Notes: generated from the sequence alone by a model not told the origin. Positions 8,480 to 17,638 are shown, counted from the first letter of the stretch. The stretch: 64,000 nucleotides of DNA from Acidobacteriota bacterium (GCA_012729555.1 JAAYCX010000019.1:21937-85936), one strand, 5' to 3'. Numbers and translations are program-made.

Positions 8480-9739
8480 CTAACTTTTCGTAAGCGCCAC
8501 GATCGGGTCGAGCTTGGAGGCCTTGTAGGCGGGATACAGGCCCGAAATCACTCCCACCCCGCCCGAGGTGAAGATGGCGATGAGGATGTATCCCAAGGTG
8601 ATGTGCATGGGGATCGGGCTGGCCGCCTCCACGATGACGCCTAGCCCGTAGGAGAGGAGGATGCCGATGACGCCCCCGATGGAGGCGAGCAGGGCGGACT
8701 CGACCAGGAACTGCAGCAGGATATCGCTCTGCCGGGCGCCCACGGCCTTGCGCGTCCCGATCTCGACCGTCCGCTCGGTGACGGTGACCAGCATGATGTT
8801 CATGACCACGATCCCCCCCACCACGAGCGAGATCAGGGTTATGGGCGTCACCACCATGGCGATGGCGCCCGTCAGCTGCCCGACCATGTCCTGAACGGCG
8901 CCGCTGGCGAGGATGTCGAAGTCGTCCTCGCGGCTGGGCCGGAGCTTGTGCCGGGCCCTCAGGATCTGGCGGACCCCGTCCTGCGTCGATTCCATGGCGG
9001 CTTCCGACGGGGCCCGGACGCGGAACTGGATGGAGCGGTGCAGGCCGTATTTTTTCAGGAAGGCGGTGTAGGGGACGTAGACGTTGTTGTCGAGCGACTG
9101 CCCCATCATGTTGCCGTTTTCGACTTCCACCCCGATGACGGTGAAATTGTCCCCCCCCAGCTTGAACTCCTTCCCCACCGCCTCGGCGGCGCCGAAGAGC
9201 TCCTCCCGGACCGCCGACCCGATCACGGCATAGGGACGGGCGTGGGCCACGTCGAAACTGGAGATGAAGCGCCCCTCCTCGAGGTCCAGGGTCTGGATCC
9301 GGGGCATGTCGGCGTTGACGCCCGAAACGCTCGCCTCGTAAAAGATCCTGGCCCCCCTCCTGGCGTCGTCGCTCCCGCGGATCACGGGGGAGATCGCCTC
9401 GCACTCCTCGCACCGCTCCTCGACCGCCCGCATGTCTTCGGGGTAGATGTTCTTGTTCCGCTTGATGAGCTTCTCGAACTCCTCCGCGGAGACGTTCACC
9501 CGGGCGAAGCGCGAAACGATGAAGGTGTTGCTGGCGAAGGAGGCGGAGAGGCGTTCGGAAATGTACGCCCCCAGCCCGCCGATGGCGCCCCCCACGGTCA
9601 CCACGCTGGCGACGCCGATGATGATCCCGAGCAGCGTCAGCACCGACCGGAGCTTGTGGTTCCAGATCGAGTCGAGCGCGATGCGGAACGCCTCCCAGGT
9701 CATGGCGGACACGCGCCTTTTCATCCCTCCGTCCGGCAA
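8480..9739 (-). CDS. MacB/FtsX-like ABC transporter permease
   Basis: The 419-residue paralogue of the following gene has the same order: N-terminal helix (SVLTLLGIIIGVASVVTVGG), a MacB_PCD periplasmic domain, then the FtsX domain with TERTVEIGTRKAVGARQSDI. The pair probably forms a heterodimeric permease. The first codon is probably TTG at 9739, because GGAGG lies 8 nt upstream of it. The internal ATG at 9724 has its purine run too close, and the ATG at 9703 lacks a good site. No ATP-binding subunit or periplasmic adaptor gene is adjacent in the window. Confidence 0.9.
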   Translation of the reverse strand: MPDGGMKRRVSAMTWEAFRIALDSIWNHKLRSVLTLLGIIIGVASVVTVGGAIGGLGAYISERLSASFASNTFIVSRFARVNVSAEEFEKLIKRNKNIYPEDMRAVEERCEECEAISPVIRGSDDARRGARIFYEASVSGVNADMPRIQTLDLEEGRFISSFDVAHARPYAVIGSAVREELFGAAEAVGKEFKLGGDNFTVIGVEVENGNMMGQSLDNNVYVPYTAFLKKYGLHRSIQFRVRAPSEAAMESTQDGVRQILRARHKLRPSREDDFDILASGAVQDMVGQLTGAIAMVVTPITLISLVVGGIVVMNIMLVTVTERTVEIGTRKAVGARQSDILLQFLVESALLASIGGVIGILLSYGLGVIVEAASPIPMHITLGYILIAIFTSGGVGVISGLYPAYKASKLDPIVALTKS

Positions 9740-9842
9740 ATCGATAACCTCCGTTTCCCTCCCCGCCCGGGACGCGGCGGGGCACTCTCCTTAATACGCC
9801 GGCGGGCGAGGAAATGTTCTCCGATATCCTTAATAGGGGGGA

Positions 9843-11417
9843 TTATCCGCGGGAGCGCCGGGCGGGGGGCACCCGGAGCCAGGCCCCGGCCCGGATCATG
9901 CTCCGGGAGGAGAGGTTGTTGGCCTGCATCAGGGCCTGGACCGTGGTGCCGTAGCGCACCGCGATCCCCGAGAGGGTCTCGCCCCGGCGCACCCGGTGGC
10001 GGCGTTCCCCGCCGGAAGCGGCCGACGCCTCCTCCCCTCCCCCGGACCCGTCCGACGGGACCCGGAGCATCTGCCCCTCCCTGATCCGGTTGGCGGAGCG
10101 GAGGTTGTTGGCCTGCATCAACTCATGGACCGTCGTCTTGTACCGCCGGGCGATGGCCGACAGGGTCTCCCCCCGGCGCACCCGGTGCCCCTGGTCGACC
10201 CTGGCCCTGGGGAGGGCGGCGATCCTCGTCCCCGCGTCCGCGACCGTCTCCTCCGGCACCCGGAGCTCGAAGCCGGGATAGTCGGGAGGGGTGGTCACCC
10301 CCTTCAGGGAGGGGTTCAGCCGCCGGAGCTCGTCGAAGGTGACCTCGAGCGCCCTCGCCGCCGCCCGCAGGTCGATCGGCTTGGAAACGCCCACCTTCTG
10401 ATAGCGCAGCGGGGGGGAGAGCTCGACCGGGAGCCCGTATTTTTCGGCGTTGCGCGCCAGGATGACGCTGGCGTGGATCAGGGGGATGTGGTTGCGGGTC
10501 TCCTTCGGGAGTTTTCGGTCGAGCTTCGCGAGCTCCCAGAAGTCCCGGATCCCGGTGCTCTCGATCAGGCGCTTGACCTTCCCCTCCCCCCAGTTGTAGC
10601 CGGCCAGCGCGAGGTTCCAGTCCCCGAACATGGCGTAGAGGTCCTTCAGGTACCGGGCCGCCGCCCGGGTCGCCTTTTCCGGGTCGGAGCGTTCGTCGAC
10701 GTAGCGGTTGACCTTCAGGCCGTACCGGACGGCCGTCCCCTCCATGAACTGCCAGATCCCCCTGGCCCGCGTCCTGGAGAGGGCATGCGCCTTGAAATGG
10801 CTCTCGACCTGCGCCAGGTTGATCAGATCGAGGGGGATCCCCTCCTCGCCGAAGATCGTTTCGATCATCTCCCGGTACTGCCCGCTCCGGACCAGCCCCT
10901 CCTCGAACGGCTTCCGCCCCCGCTGGAGCCAGTGCTGGATCGAGTGGATCACCAGCTCGTTGACCGCGATCGGGATGTCGTACCTGTGCTCGGCGATGCT
11001 GGCCGTCAGGGCCTCCCGCAGAACCGGGTCGTCCGTCATCGCCCCCAGGTCCAGGTCGCCGTACTCCTCGACGCTTTCCGCCTCTTCGTCGAATTCCACG
11101 GAAACGTAGAGGTAGCGCGATTCCGCCTCCTTGATCTCCCCGATGAGGTCCTGGAAGTAGGCGGCAATCTCCGGGTGGGCCGTGAGGTCCCACTCCGAAT
11201 CGAGCAGCATGTCGACCGCCCGGTCGAAATGCTCCCGGGCACCCTCGGGGTCGCCGGCGCGGATGAGGGTTTCCCCTTCGAGCAGAAGCTCCCTGGAGGC
11301 CTGGATCAGCGCGCCTGCCCCCGTGTCGGCCGCGGACGGGGGTCCGGCCGCCCCCCAGGCGGGGAGGAGGAGGCAACAGAGGGTGACTATGCCGAATCCG
11401 GGCGAGAACCTTTTCAT
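9843..11417 (-). CDS. Membrane-bound lytic murein transglycosylase with two LysM domains (MltD-like)
   Basis: The 524-residue exported enzyme cleaves peptidoglycan glycan strands to 1,6-anhydroMurNAc ends. A signal peptide (about residues 1-24) precedes a helical region and an SLT catalytic domain. The presumed catalytic Glu205 lies in AQVESHFKAHALS, followed by RGIWQFM and LALAGYNWGEGKV. Two LysM domains bind peptidoglycan near residues 415-460 and 472-517; both begin HRVRRGETLS. The order matches MltD. It lies 13 bp downstream of the ctp gene on the same strand, so the two cell-envelope genes are probably cotranscribed. Confidence 0.93.
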   Translation of the reverse strand: MKRFSPGFGIVTLCCLLLPAWGAAGPPSAADTGAGALIQASRELLLEGETLIRAGDPEGAREHFDRAVDMLLDSEWDLTAHPEIAAYFQDLIGEIKEAESRYLYVSVEFDEEAESVEEYGDLDLGAMTDDPVLREALTASIAEHRYDIPIAVNELVIHSIQHWLQRGRKPFEEGLVRSGQYREMIETIFGEEGIPLDLINLAQVESHFKAHALSRTRARGIWQFMEGTAVRYGLKVNRYVDERSDPEKATRAAARYLKDLYAMFGDWNLALAGYNWGEGKVKRLIESTGIRDFWELAKLDRKLPKETRNHIPLIHASVILARNAEKYGLPVELSPPLRYQKVGVSKPIDLRAAARALEVTFDELRRLNPSLKGVTTPPDYPGFELRVPEETVADAGTRIAALPRARVDQGHRVRRGETLSAIARRYKTTVHELMQANNLRSANRIREGQMLRVPSDGSGGGEEASAASGGERRHRVRRGETLSGIAVRYGTTVQALMQANNLSSRSMIRAGAWLRVPPARRSRG

Positions 11418-11430
11418 GATCCCAATACTG

Positions 11431-13080
11431 TCAGCGAGGGAGCACGGGCGGATCGATCCGCCCCGAAGTCATGAGCGATTTCGCTTCCGGCATCACGTCG
11501 AGCGCCTTCAGCACCTGGTTGTCCCCCTGGACCCCGATCTTGTAGCCCTCCTGGATCCCGAGAGCGGAGGTGAAGACTTCCTGCCGGATGCGCCTCTTTA
11601 TGAAATCGACATTTCCGGTGATATCTTCATCCGAAAATTCGACGCTCCGGTCCTGCAGGAACTGCCGGAAATCGGCGAGGACGTCCCCCGTGACCTGGAA
11701 ATCGGGCAGCCCCTTCCCCTGCGAAGCCGCCGGACTCCCGTTGCGCGCCAGGCGCTGGAACTCGCCGGCGAAGGGGACCTCGCCCGAGGTCAGGCGCCGG
11801 GCGTACTGGAAGAAGACGTCCTTGCTCGCCAGCAGCATCTCGAACCGGTTGAGCTCGCGCGCCGCCTCCGTGATATCGGGGGTGATCCCCCCCCCGCCGT
11901 AGACCTTGCGTTTGCCGTCGGTGGAGTAGACCTCGCTCTCCCGGTCGGGCGCGGGGGGTTCCAGTTCCCCCTCGATATAGTAGTATTCGAGGCTGGACCC
12001 GGAATAATCGCGCTGGATCAGCCTGCCGCTCGGGGTGTAGTACTTCGCCGTGGTCAGCGCCATCCCGGTGTCGTTGTCGAGGGTGAACACCGACTGGACC
12101 AGCCCCTTGCCGAAGCTGGTCTCCCCGACGATGAGGGCGCGGTCGTGGTCCTGCAGGGCGCCCGACACGATTTCGGAGGCGCTGGCGCTGTGGCGGTTGA
12201 TCAGCACCACCAGGGGCACCCGGACCTTCTCCTCGCCGGGGGCGGCGTAGGACTTGGTGGAGCCGCCCGCACGCCCCCTGGTGGAGACGATCAGCTCCCC
12301 GCGGGGGAGGAAGTAGTCCGACACGGCGATCGCCTGGTTGAGCAGCCCGCCCGGGTTGTCGCGCAGGTCCAGGACGAGGCCCGACAGGTCCCCGAACAGC
12401 TCCAGTTTTTCCCCCAGCTCCTCGGCGGTGGACTCCGAAAAGCGGTCGATCTTGATGTAGCCGATCCCCGGTTTCAGCTCGAAGGCGTACGGGACCGTCA
12501 CCATCGGGATCTCGTCCCGCTCGATCGTCACTTCGATCGGTTCCCGGACCCCCGGGCGCTCGATCGTGATGTCCACGGTGGTGCCGCGGGGCCCCTTCAG
12601 GTGGCCGACGACCTCGTCCGAGGTCCAGTCGTCGATCGGCTCCCCCCCGATGCGGGTGATGACGTCCCCGGCCCTGAGCCCCTTCTTCTCCGCTGGGGTG
12701 CCGATGGCGGGCGGCTCCACGATGACGTGCCGCCCCTGGTCCCGAAGCAGGGGCCGGACCCGGATCCCGAGGCCGTAGTAGCGGCTGTGCTGGTCCTCGC
12801 GCAACCGCGCGAACTCCTTGGGATCGAGGAAACTGGAGTGGGGGTCGAGCCTCCGGAGCATCCCCTTGATGGAACTGTAGACCAGCTTGTCGGAACCGAC
12901 CGGGTCCACGTAGTTCTGCTCGATGACCTCCAGCGCCTCGGTGAAATTCGCGAGAAATTCGTTAGGGGGGGTGGAGGCGTCGGCCGCCGATCGGCTGAAC
13001 ATAGGGTCTCCCAGCAGGCCGCCCATGAGCGAAAACACCGCCACTACCGATATCAGGAGGATGGCAAATCCATGTTTCAT
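11431..13080 (-). CDS. Carboxy-terminal processing protease (S41 family, CtpA-like)
   Basis: This 549-residue periplasmic serine protease has an N-terminal membrane anchor (FAILLISVVAVFSLMGGLL). A PDZ domain follows (EPPAIGTPAEKKGLRAGDV, about residues 122-140), then the S41 catalytic domain. The Ser-Lys dyad lies in SASASEIVSGA (Ser300 by family spacing) and SFGKGLVQ (Lys325). Such proteases trim C-termini of envelope proteins and in other species control peptidoglycan hydrolases, which fits the adjacent transglycosylase. A longer open frame starts at 13143. The ATG at 13080 has GGGAG 10 nt upstream and begins the signal anchor, so it is preferred. Confidence 0.94.
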   Translation of the reverse strand: MKHGFAILLISVVAVFSLMGGLLGDPMFSRSAADASTPPNEFLANFTEALEVIEQNYVDPVGSDKLVYSSIKGMLRRLDPHSSFLDPKEFARLREDQHSRYYGLGIRVRPLLRDQGRHVIVEPPAIGTPAEKKGLRAGDVITRIGGEPIDDWTSDEVVGHLKGPRGTTVDITIERPGVREPIEVTIERDEIPMVTVPYAFELKPGIGYIKIDRFSESTAEELGEKLELFGDLSGLVLDLRDNPGGLLNQAIAVSDYFLPRGELIVSTRGRAGGSTKSYAAPGEEKVRVPLVVLINRHSASASEIVSGALQDHDRALIVGETSFGKGLVQSVFTLDNDTGMALTTAKYYTPSGRLIQRDYSGSSLEYYYIEGELEPPAPDRESEVYSTDGKRKVYGGGGITPDITEAARELNRFEMLLASKDVFFQYARRLTSGEVPFAGEFQRLARNGSPAASQGKGLPDFQVTGDVLADFRQFLQDRSVEFSDEDITGNVDFIKRRIRQEVFTSALGIQEGYKIGVQGDNQVLKALDVMPEAKSLMTSGRIDPPVLPR

Positions 13081-13187
13081 AAAGGGTTGGCTCCCATGCG
13101 GAACATTCGCTGACGAGTATAGCACGCGCCCGCCGGCCGGCACAAGCGCTAGAGCTCCGGCTCCGGCGGCGGCCCGGCCGCCCCATC

Positions 13188-13216
13188 TTGACTTCGAACA
13201 AGCCCTAATCTAGACT
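13188..13216 (+). promoter_or_regulatory. Candidate sigma70 promoter of tatA-tatC
   Basis: TTGACT (13188-13193), a 17-nt spacer and TAGACT (13211-13216) form a good sigma70-like promoter about 35 bp before tatA. A GGGGAAAGAGGG ribosome-binding region follows. The region 13081-13250 is divergent between ctp and tatA. Confidence 0.6.
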
Positions 13217-13250
13217 CCCTACATCAATGTGCGGGGAAAGAGGGTGACTT

Positions 13251-13580
13251 ATGGGTTCTCTCGGAATGCAGGAAATAGTCATCATTTTCATTCTTGCACT
13301 CATCGTGTTCGGCCCCAGAAAGCTTCCCGAGCTGGGCAAGACGATCGGGAAGGGCCTGGCGGAGTTCAAGCGCGCCTCCAACGAGCTCAGGCAGACGTGG
13401 GAGGACGAGGTCAATCTCGACAAGGAAAAGGAAGAGATGGCCAAGGTGATCCGGGAAAGCACCATCAACCCGGGCGAGGTCATCGAAGACCTCAACAAAT
13501 CCCTCGAACCCGATCCCCAAAACACCGGCTCCCAAGACACCGGCTCCCAAGACACCGAACCCAAGAAAACCGATGAGTGA
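13251..13580 (+). CDS. tatA: Sec-independent translocase subunit TatA/TatB
   Basis: The 109-residue protein has one N-terminal helix (about residues 7-20) and the diagnostic FGPRKLPELGKTIGKGL amphipathic helix, followed by a charged tail. It forms or gates the twin-arginine pore with TatC. Only one TatA/B-type gene precedes tatC here, so it may serve both roles, or TatB may be elsewhere; A and B types are hard to separate by sight. The tail contains a three-unit 15-bp repeat. The stop overlaps the tatC start by 8 bp. Confidence 0.93.
   Translation: MGSLGMQEIVIIFILALIVFGPRKLPELGKTIGKGLAEFKRASNELRQTWEDEVNLDKEKEEMAKVIRESTINPGEVIEDLNKSLEPDPQNTGSQDTGSQDTEPKKTDE
13518..13562 (+). repeat. 15-bp tandem repeat, three units, in the tatA tail
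   Basis: Three consecutive 15-bp units (13518-13532, 13533-13547, 13548-13562) encode QNTGS, QDTGS and QDTEP. The first two units differ by one base; the last is diverged at its end. The repeat keeps the reading frame, so copy-number change would only lengthen or shorten the flexible tail. Confidence 0.9.
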
Positions 13581-14364
13581 CCCCACCGCGGAGCGGAAGC
13601 CCGAAGCCGAAGACCCCGAATCGGAGCAGGAGTCGGGGAAGATGTCTTTCCTGGACCACCTCGACGAGCTGCGCAAGCGGCTGGTCCATATCGCCATCTA
13701 TCTCGGCGTCGGCTTCATCGTCAGCTGGTTTTTCGCCAGGCGGATCTACGATTTCCTCGCGGTCCCCATCACCCAGTCGCTTCCCGAGGGGACCAAGCTG
13801 GCCTACACCAACCCCACGGACCCCTTCACCCTGTACATGAAGGTGGCCCTCCTGGCCGGCATCTTCCTGACCCTGCCGCTGACGCTCTACGAGGTATGGA
13901 AGTTCATCGCGCCCGGACTCTACCGGAAGGAGAAAAGCTACGTCCTCCCCTTCCTCTTCTTCTCGATCCTCCTCTTTCTTTCGGGCGCCACCTTCTGCTA
14001 TCTCGTGGTCCTCCCCACCGCGTTCGATTTCCTGGTGAACCTGGGGGCCTCCTTCACCCCGATGATCCGGATCAACGAGTACCTCGATTTCACCAACATG
14101 ATGCTCCTGGGGTTCGGCCTCATCTTCGAGATGCCGGTGCTGGCCGCCTTCCTGTCGATGTTCGGCCTCGTCTCGGCCCGGTTCCTCTGGAAGAAATTCA
14201 ACTACGCCATGGTGGCGATCGTGGCGCTGGCGGCCGTCATCTCCCCCACCGGGGACGCGCTGAACCTATTCTGGTGGTCGGCCCCGATGGTCGTCCTCTA
14301 CCTCATCAGCATCGGGGTGGCCGCCCTGTTCGGCTGGCGCCGGAGGCGTAAAGGGCTGGTCTAG
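13573..14364 (+). CDS. tatC: Sec-independent translocase subunit TatC
   Basis: The 263-residue protein has the six-helix TatC topology. The conserved N-terminal motif is SFLDHLDELRKRLVH (about residues 26-40), and a conserved loop reads PLTLYEVWKFIAPGLYRKEK. TatC binds the twin-arginine signal peptide. The ATG at 13573 lies within the tatA 3' end (ATGAGTGA overlap), so the two are translationally coupled. The last 99 bp overlap the 3' end of the convergent dihydrouridine synthase frame. Confidence 0.97.
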   Translation: MSDPTAERKPEAEDPESEQESGKMSFLDHLDELRKRLVHIAIYLGVGFIVSWFFARRIYDFLAVPITQSLPEGTKLAYTNPTDPFTLYMKVALLAGIFLTLPLTLYEVWKFIAPGLYRKEKSYVLPFLFFSILLFLSGATFCYLVVLPTAFDFLVNLGASFTPMIRINEYLDFTNMMLLGFGLIFEMPVLAAFLSMFGLVSARFLWKKFNYAMVAIVALAAVISPTGDALNLFWWSAPMVVLYLISIGVAALFGWRRRRKGLV

Positions 14365-15342
14365 GCCCCCCGCGGCCTCCAGTGCGGCAAAATGGCCCTC
14401 CAGGGCCGCGAAGAACTCCGCCGTGGTGCGCGCCGCGTGCATCTCCCCCCTGAGCCGGGAGCCCCCGGGCAACCCCTTGGAAAGGTACCCCCCCGCTTTC
14501 TTGATCCTGCCCAGGGCCACGGGGGGGGGGACCTCCGCGCACACGCGCCCCAGGAAGGCGGACATGAACTCCATCCGCTCCCTGAGACTCACCGTTTTCG
14601 CCTCACCCGAGGTCATGTGGTCCCGGCACTGCCGGATCAGCCAGGGGTTCGACAGGACCCCGCGCCCTATCATGACGCCGTCGACCCCGGTCTCCCGCAG
14701 CATGCGCGCGGCGTCCCCGGGAGTGAACACGTCCCCGTTCCCCATGACGGGGATGCGGGCCCGGGCCTTGACCTCGGCGATCACCCCCCAGTCGGCCCTC
14801 CCCGAAAAGAAATCGGAGCGGGTGCGCCCGTGGATGGCCAGGGCGTCCACCCCGCAATCCTCCGCGAGCCGCAGCACCTCCAGCGCGTTGATGGAGTCGT
14901 GGTCCCACCCCGAGCGGATCTTCACCGTCAGCGGGATCCGGATGTCGTCCCTCACCGCCCGGAAGATCCTCTCCAGGAGCGGGAGGTCCCGGAGCAGCCG
15001 GCTCCCCCCCCCCTGGCGCACCACCTTTTTGACCGGGCACCCGCAGTTGATATCGACGATGTCGGCCCCCATCGCCTCGACCATGGCGGCCGACTCGGCC
15101 ATCCGCGCGGGGTCCGCGCCGAAGATCTGGATGGCGACCGGGCGTTCCTCCTCGCCGAAACGGGTGATGTGGTCCGTCCGCCCCTGCCCGCGCGTCATCC
15201 CCTCGGTGCTGGCCAGTTCCGAAACCACCAGCCCGCACCCCCCCAGGCCCTTGACCGCCCGCCGGAAGACGGAATCGGTGTGGCCGGCCACGGGCGCCAG
15301 GACGAAGGGGGGGTCGACGATGACATCCTTGATCTTGAACAT
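14266..15342 (-). CDS. tRNA-dihydrouridine synthase (Dus family)
   Basis: This FMN enzyme reduces uridine to dihydrouridine in tRNA D-loops. The 358-residue product begins with the Dus core (VLAPVAGHTDSVFRR). It has the catalytic cysteine at 102 in DINCGCPVKKV, and the later motifs LAIHGRTR and PVMGNGDVF. Length and motifs fit the DusB group, though A/B/C subtype is not certain. The C-terminal 30-odd residues (QPFTPPAPAEQ onward) look like low-complexity read-through. They are antisense to tatC, so the functional domain probably ends near 14370. Confidence 0.9.
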   Translation of the reverse strand: MFKIKDVIVDPPFVLAPVAGHTDSVFRRAVKGLGGCGLVVSELASTEGMTRGQGRTDHITRFGEEERPVAIQIFGADPARMAESAAMVEAMGADIVDINCGCPVKKVVRQGGGSRLLRDLPLLERIFRAVRDDIRIPLTVKIRSGWDHDSINALEVLRLAEDCGVDALAIHGRTRSDFFSGRADWGVIAEVKARARIPVMGNGDVFTPGDAARMLRETGVDGVMIGRGVLSNPWLIRQCRDHMTSGEAKTVSLRERMEFMSAFLGRVCAEVPPPVALGRIKKAGGYLSKGLPGGSRLRGEMHAARTTAEFFAALEGHFAALEAAGGLDQPFTPPAPAEQGGHPDADEVEDDHRGRPPE

Positions 15343-15406
15343 GGGAGAATCATTATATCAGTGCTACAATCGACCCTTGCCCGCGAACTGCGGCCCGGAC
15401 CGGAAT

Positions 15407-16162
15407 ATGACCCACCCTCCCGCACAACACGACCCGAGTCTCCCGCTGATGGAAATCTGGCGCCGTTACCTCGAGCAGTACGCGGACCACGAGGGGGACG
15501 CCGCGGCACAGGCCCTCGTCGCCGCCCACCACGCGTTCGAGATCCTCACCGCCCTGGCCCGCATCCTCGACCCCCGGGAGCGCTACCGCGCGCTGATCGA
15601 CCGGCGTGCGGCCATTTTCGCGCAGGGGCGCCTCGAGGCCCGCACGCACCCCGACCGCATGCTGAACGCGGCCTTTTCCCTCTACAACGCCCTCAACACC
15701 CTGGGCCACCAGCTGACGGGGGAGGACCCCGAAGCCAGGGGGCTGATCGCCGCGGTGGACGCCCGGGTGCGGGCGGAAGTGGAATCGGCGGGGCCCGACG
15801 GGCGCGTGGCCGCCGCGCTCGGCGCCTGTTTCCCCCTGCTCGGGCTCGTCACCATCGCCGCCGACGGCGCCGGGGAGCTGACGGACCCGATCCGGCAAGT
15901 GGAGCGGCGCTTCGCCGAGGGGATGCGGGCGGCCCGTTCGGACCGGGAACGGCTGCTCGGCGCCCTCTACCGCATGGTGGAGATGACCCAGCTCCTCGCC
16001 CTGGCCACCGACCCGGGGCTCAGGGACCGGATCGACCAGGTCGCCACCCGCTTCCGGGAGGAGGACCGGGCCGCGGACCCGGCGCTGAAGGAGCGCAACG
16101 GCTTCTGCCGCTTTTTCGAGCTCTGCCACATCCTGACGGTGCAGGTCGGCGCCCTGCTCTGA
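15407..16162 (+). CDS. Hypothetical protein, all-helical, unknown function
   Basis: I do not recognise this 251-residue protein. It has no signal peptide, transmembrane stretch or cysteine-rich motif, and looks alpha-helical (MEIWRRYLEQYADHEGDAAA, LILD-poor but Ala/Leu/Arg rich). The frame is open further upstream; I chose the ATG at 15407, which lies just beyond the divergent dus gene. The Shine-Dalgarno site is weak, and the ATG at 15449 is an alternative. Codon bias (GC-rich third positions) supports real coding. Its neighbours, dus and an aminotransferase, give no clear functional hint. Confidence 0.65.
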   Translation: MTHPPAQHDPSLPLMEIWRRYLEQYADHEGDAAAQALVAAHHAFEILTALARILDPRERYRALIDRRAAIFAQGRLEARTHPDRMLNAAFSLYNALNTLGHQLTGEDPEARGLIAAVDARVRAEVESAGPDGRVAAALGACFPLLGLVTIAADGAGELTDPIRQVERRFAEGMRAARSDRERLLGALYRMVEMTQLLALATDPGLRDRIDQVATRFREEDRAADPALKERNGFCRFFELCHILTVQVGALL

Positions 16163-16183
16163 ACCCCCTCCTTTCTTTACGGC

Positions 16184-16212
16184 TTGAACCTCGCCGCGGA
16201 AAGGATTAGTCT
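16184..16212 (+). promoter_or_regulatory. Possible promoter of the aminotransferase gene
   Basis: TTGAAC (16184-16189) and TAGTCT (16207-16212) are spaced by 17 nt in the 84-bp gap before the aminotransferase gene. The -10 match is weak. Confidence 0.3.
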
Positions 16213-16246
16213 TTAGGGTTTTACTTGCATTTCAGGGCGTGGGGGT

Positions 16247-17485
16247 ATGGAAAAAGCAGTGACCGAGGCTCCAACTACATCGATCCCGATATCCAACCGG
16301 GCCCGGCTGACGCCGCCGTCTCCGATCCGGAAACTGGCCCACCTGGCCAACCGGGCCAAGGCGGCGGGGACCCGGGTGTACCACCTGAACATCGGGCAGC
16401 CGGACATCGAATCCCCCGGGGAATTCCTGGAGGGGCTCAGGGCGTACGACCAGAAGGTCGTCTCCTACGAGCAGTCGCAGGGGAACGAGGCGCTGCGGGC
16501 CGCCTGGTCCGCCTACGCCAACCGGACCCTGGACCTCCGGACCGCCCCCGAGCAGTTCCTGATCACCGTGGGCGCGAGCGAAGCGCTGGTCTTTCTGTTC
16601 ATGACCTGCTGCGACCCCGGGGACGAGATCCTCATCTTCGACCCCACCTACGCCAACTACCTCGGTTTCGCCTCGATCGCGGGCGTCACCCTGGTCCCCG
16701 TTCTGAGCGACATGGAGCACGATTTCGCGCTCCCCGACCGGGACCGGATCGAACGCTCGATCACGCCGCGGACGCGCGCGATCCTCCTCTGCAACCCGAA
16801 CAACCCCACCGGGACCGTCTACGACCGGCAGAATCTCGAATTCCTGTTCGGCCTGTGCGAGGAGCACAATCTCTTTTTCGTGGTCGACGAAACGTACCGC
16901 GAGTTCGTCTACGACGATCTCCAGCCCCTGAGCATGCTCCACCTGGCGCCGCGAAGCGACCGCGTCATCGTCGTCGACAGCCTGTCGAAGCGCTTCAGCC
17001 TCTGCGGGGCGCGCGTGGGCTGCCTGATCACGGCCAACGAATCGATCCTGGCGGCGGTCCTGAAGATCCTCCAGGCGCGGCTGGCGGCTCCCACCATAGA
17101 GCAGTTCGCCGCGGCCTACATGTTGGAGCGGATCGGGGACGACTACCTGGAAAACATGCGGCTCGAGTTCCTTTCCCGCCGCGACACCCTTTACCGGGAG
17201 GTGAAGCGGATACCGGGCGTGGCGATCCACAAGCCCCGGGGGGCCTTTTACACCCTGGTCCAGCTTCCGGTGCGCGACGCCGACCATTTCGCCGCCTTTC
17301 TGCTGGACGGCTTTTCCCACCGCGGGGCCACCACCTTCATCGCGCCGGCGGCCGGGTTTTACATGCAGAACGACCGCGGGAGGGACAAGGCCCGCATCGC
17401 CTACGTTCTCCGGAGCGCCGAGATCGAGGAGGCGGTCGCCGCGCTGGCCGCCGGGCTCGCGCGGTATCAGCAGCAGTACCCTTAA
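16247..17485 (+). CDS. Pyridoxal-phosphate aminotransferase, class I/II
   Basis: The 412-residue enzyme has a fold-type I aminotransferase layout. LNIGQPDIESP lies near residue 47, then CNPNNPTGTVY (about 182-192) and VVDETYREF. The PLP lysine is Lys248 in DSLSKRFSLCGARVG, with the phosphate-binding Arg256. It resembles aspartate or aromatic aminotransferases. Substrate cannot be fixed by sight. It could supply 2-oxoacids to the reductase/dehydratase operon 17 kb away, but this is only speculation. The ATG follows a G-rich ribosome-binding region. Confidence 0.9.
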   Translation: MEKAVTEAPTTSIPISNRARLTPPSPIRKLAHLANRAKAAGTRVYHLNIGQPDIESPGEFLEGLRAYDQKVVSYEQSQGNEALRAAWSAYANRTLDLRTAPEQFLITVGASEALVFLFMTCCDPGDEILIFDPTYANYLGFASIAGVTLVPVLSDMEHDFALPDRDRIERSITPRTRAILLCNPNNPTGTVYDRQNLEFLFGLCEEHNLFFVVDETYREFVYDDLQPLSMLHLAPRSDRVIVVDSLSKRFSLCGARVGCLITANESILAAVLKILQARLAAPTIEQFAAAYMLERIGDDYLENMRLEFLSRRDTLYREVKRIPGVAIHKPRGAFYTLVQLPVRDADHFAAFLLDGFSHRGATTFIAPAAGFYMQNDRGRDKARIAYVLRSAEIEEAVAALAAGLARYQQQYP

Positions 17486-17638
17486 ACCGGAAACCCGGCG
17501 CTCCCCGCTTCCTTGCCGCACGATTTTGCAGCAGAATCCCGGGCGCGGTCTTTCCGGAACCCGATTGCGGCACGAAGTACGCAATCCCAGGAAGCGTTAG
17601 ACCTTAACATTTATCGAATGGATAGGAGGGGCCGTCGT

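Noticed and set aside
7161..9785. 874-codon frame over both permease genes
   Set aside because: Arg/His/Gly-rich shadow frame of the two permeases.
13081..13143. Longer start for the ctp protease
   Set aside because: It would place 21 non-signal residues before the membrane anchor, and the ATG at 13080 has a better site.
13518..13562. CRISPR-like direct repeats
   Set aside because: The repeats are contiguous 15-bp units in a coding tail, with no spacers and no cas genes.
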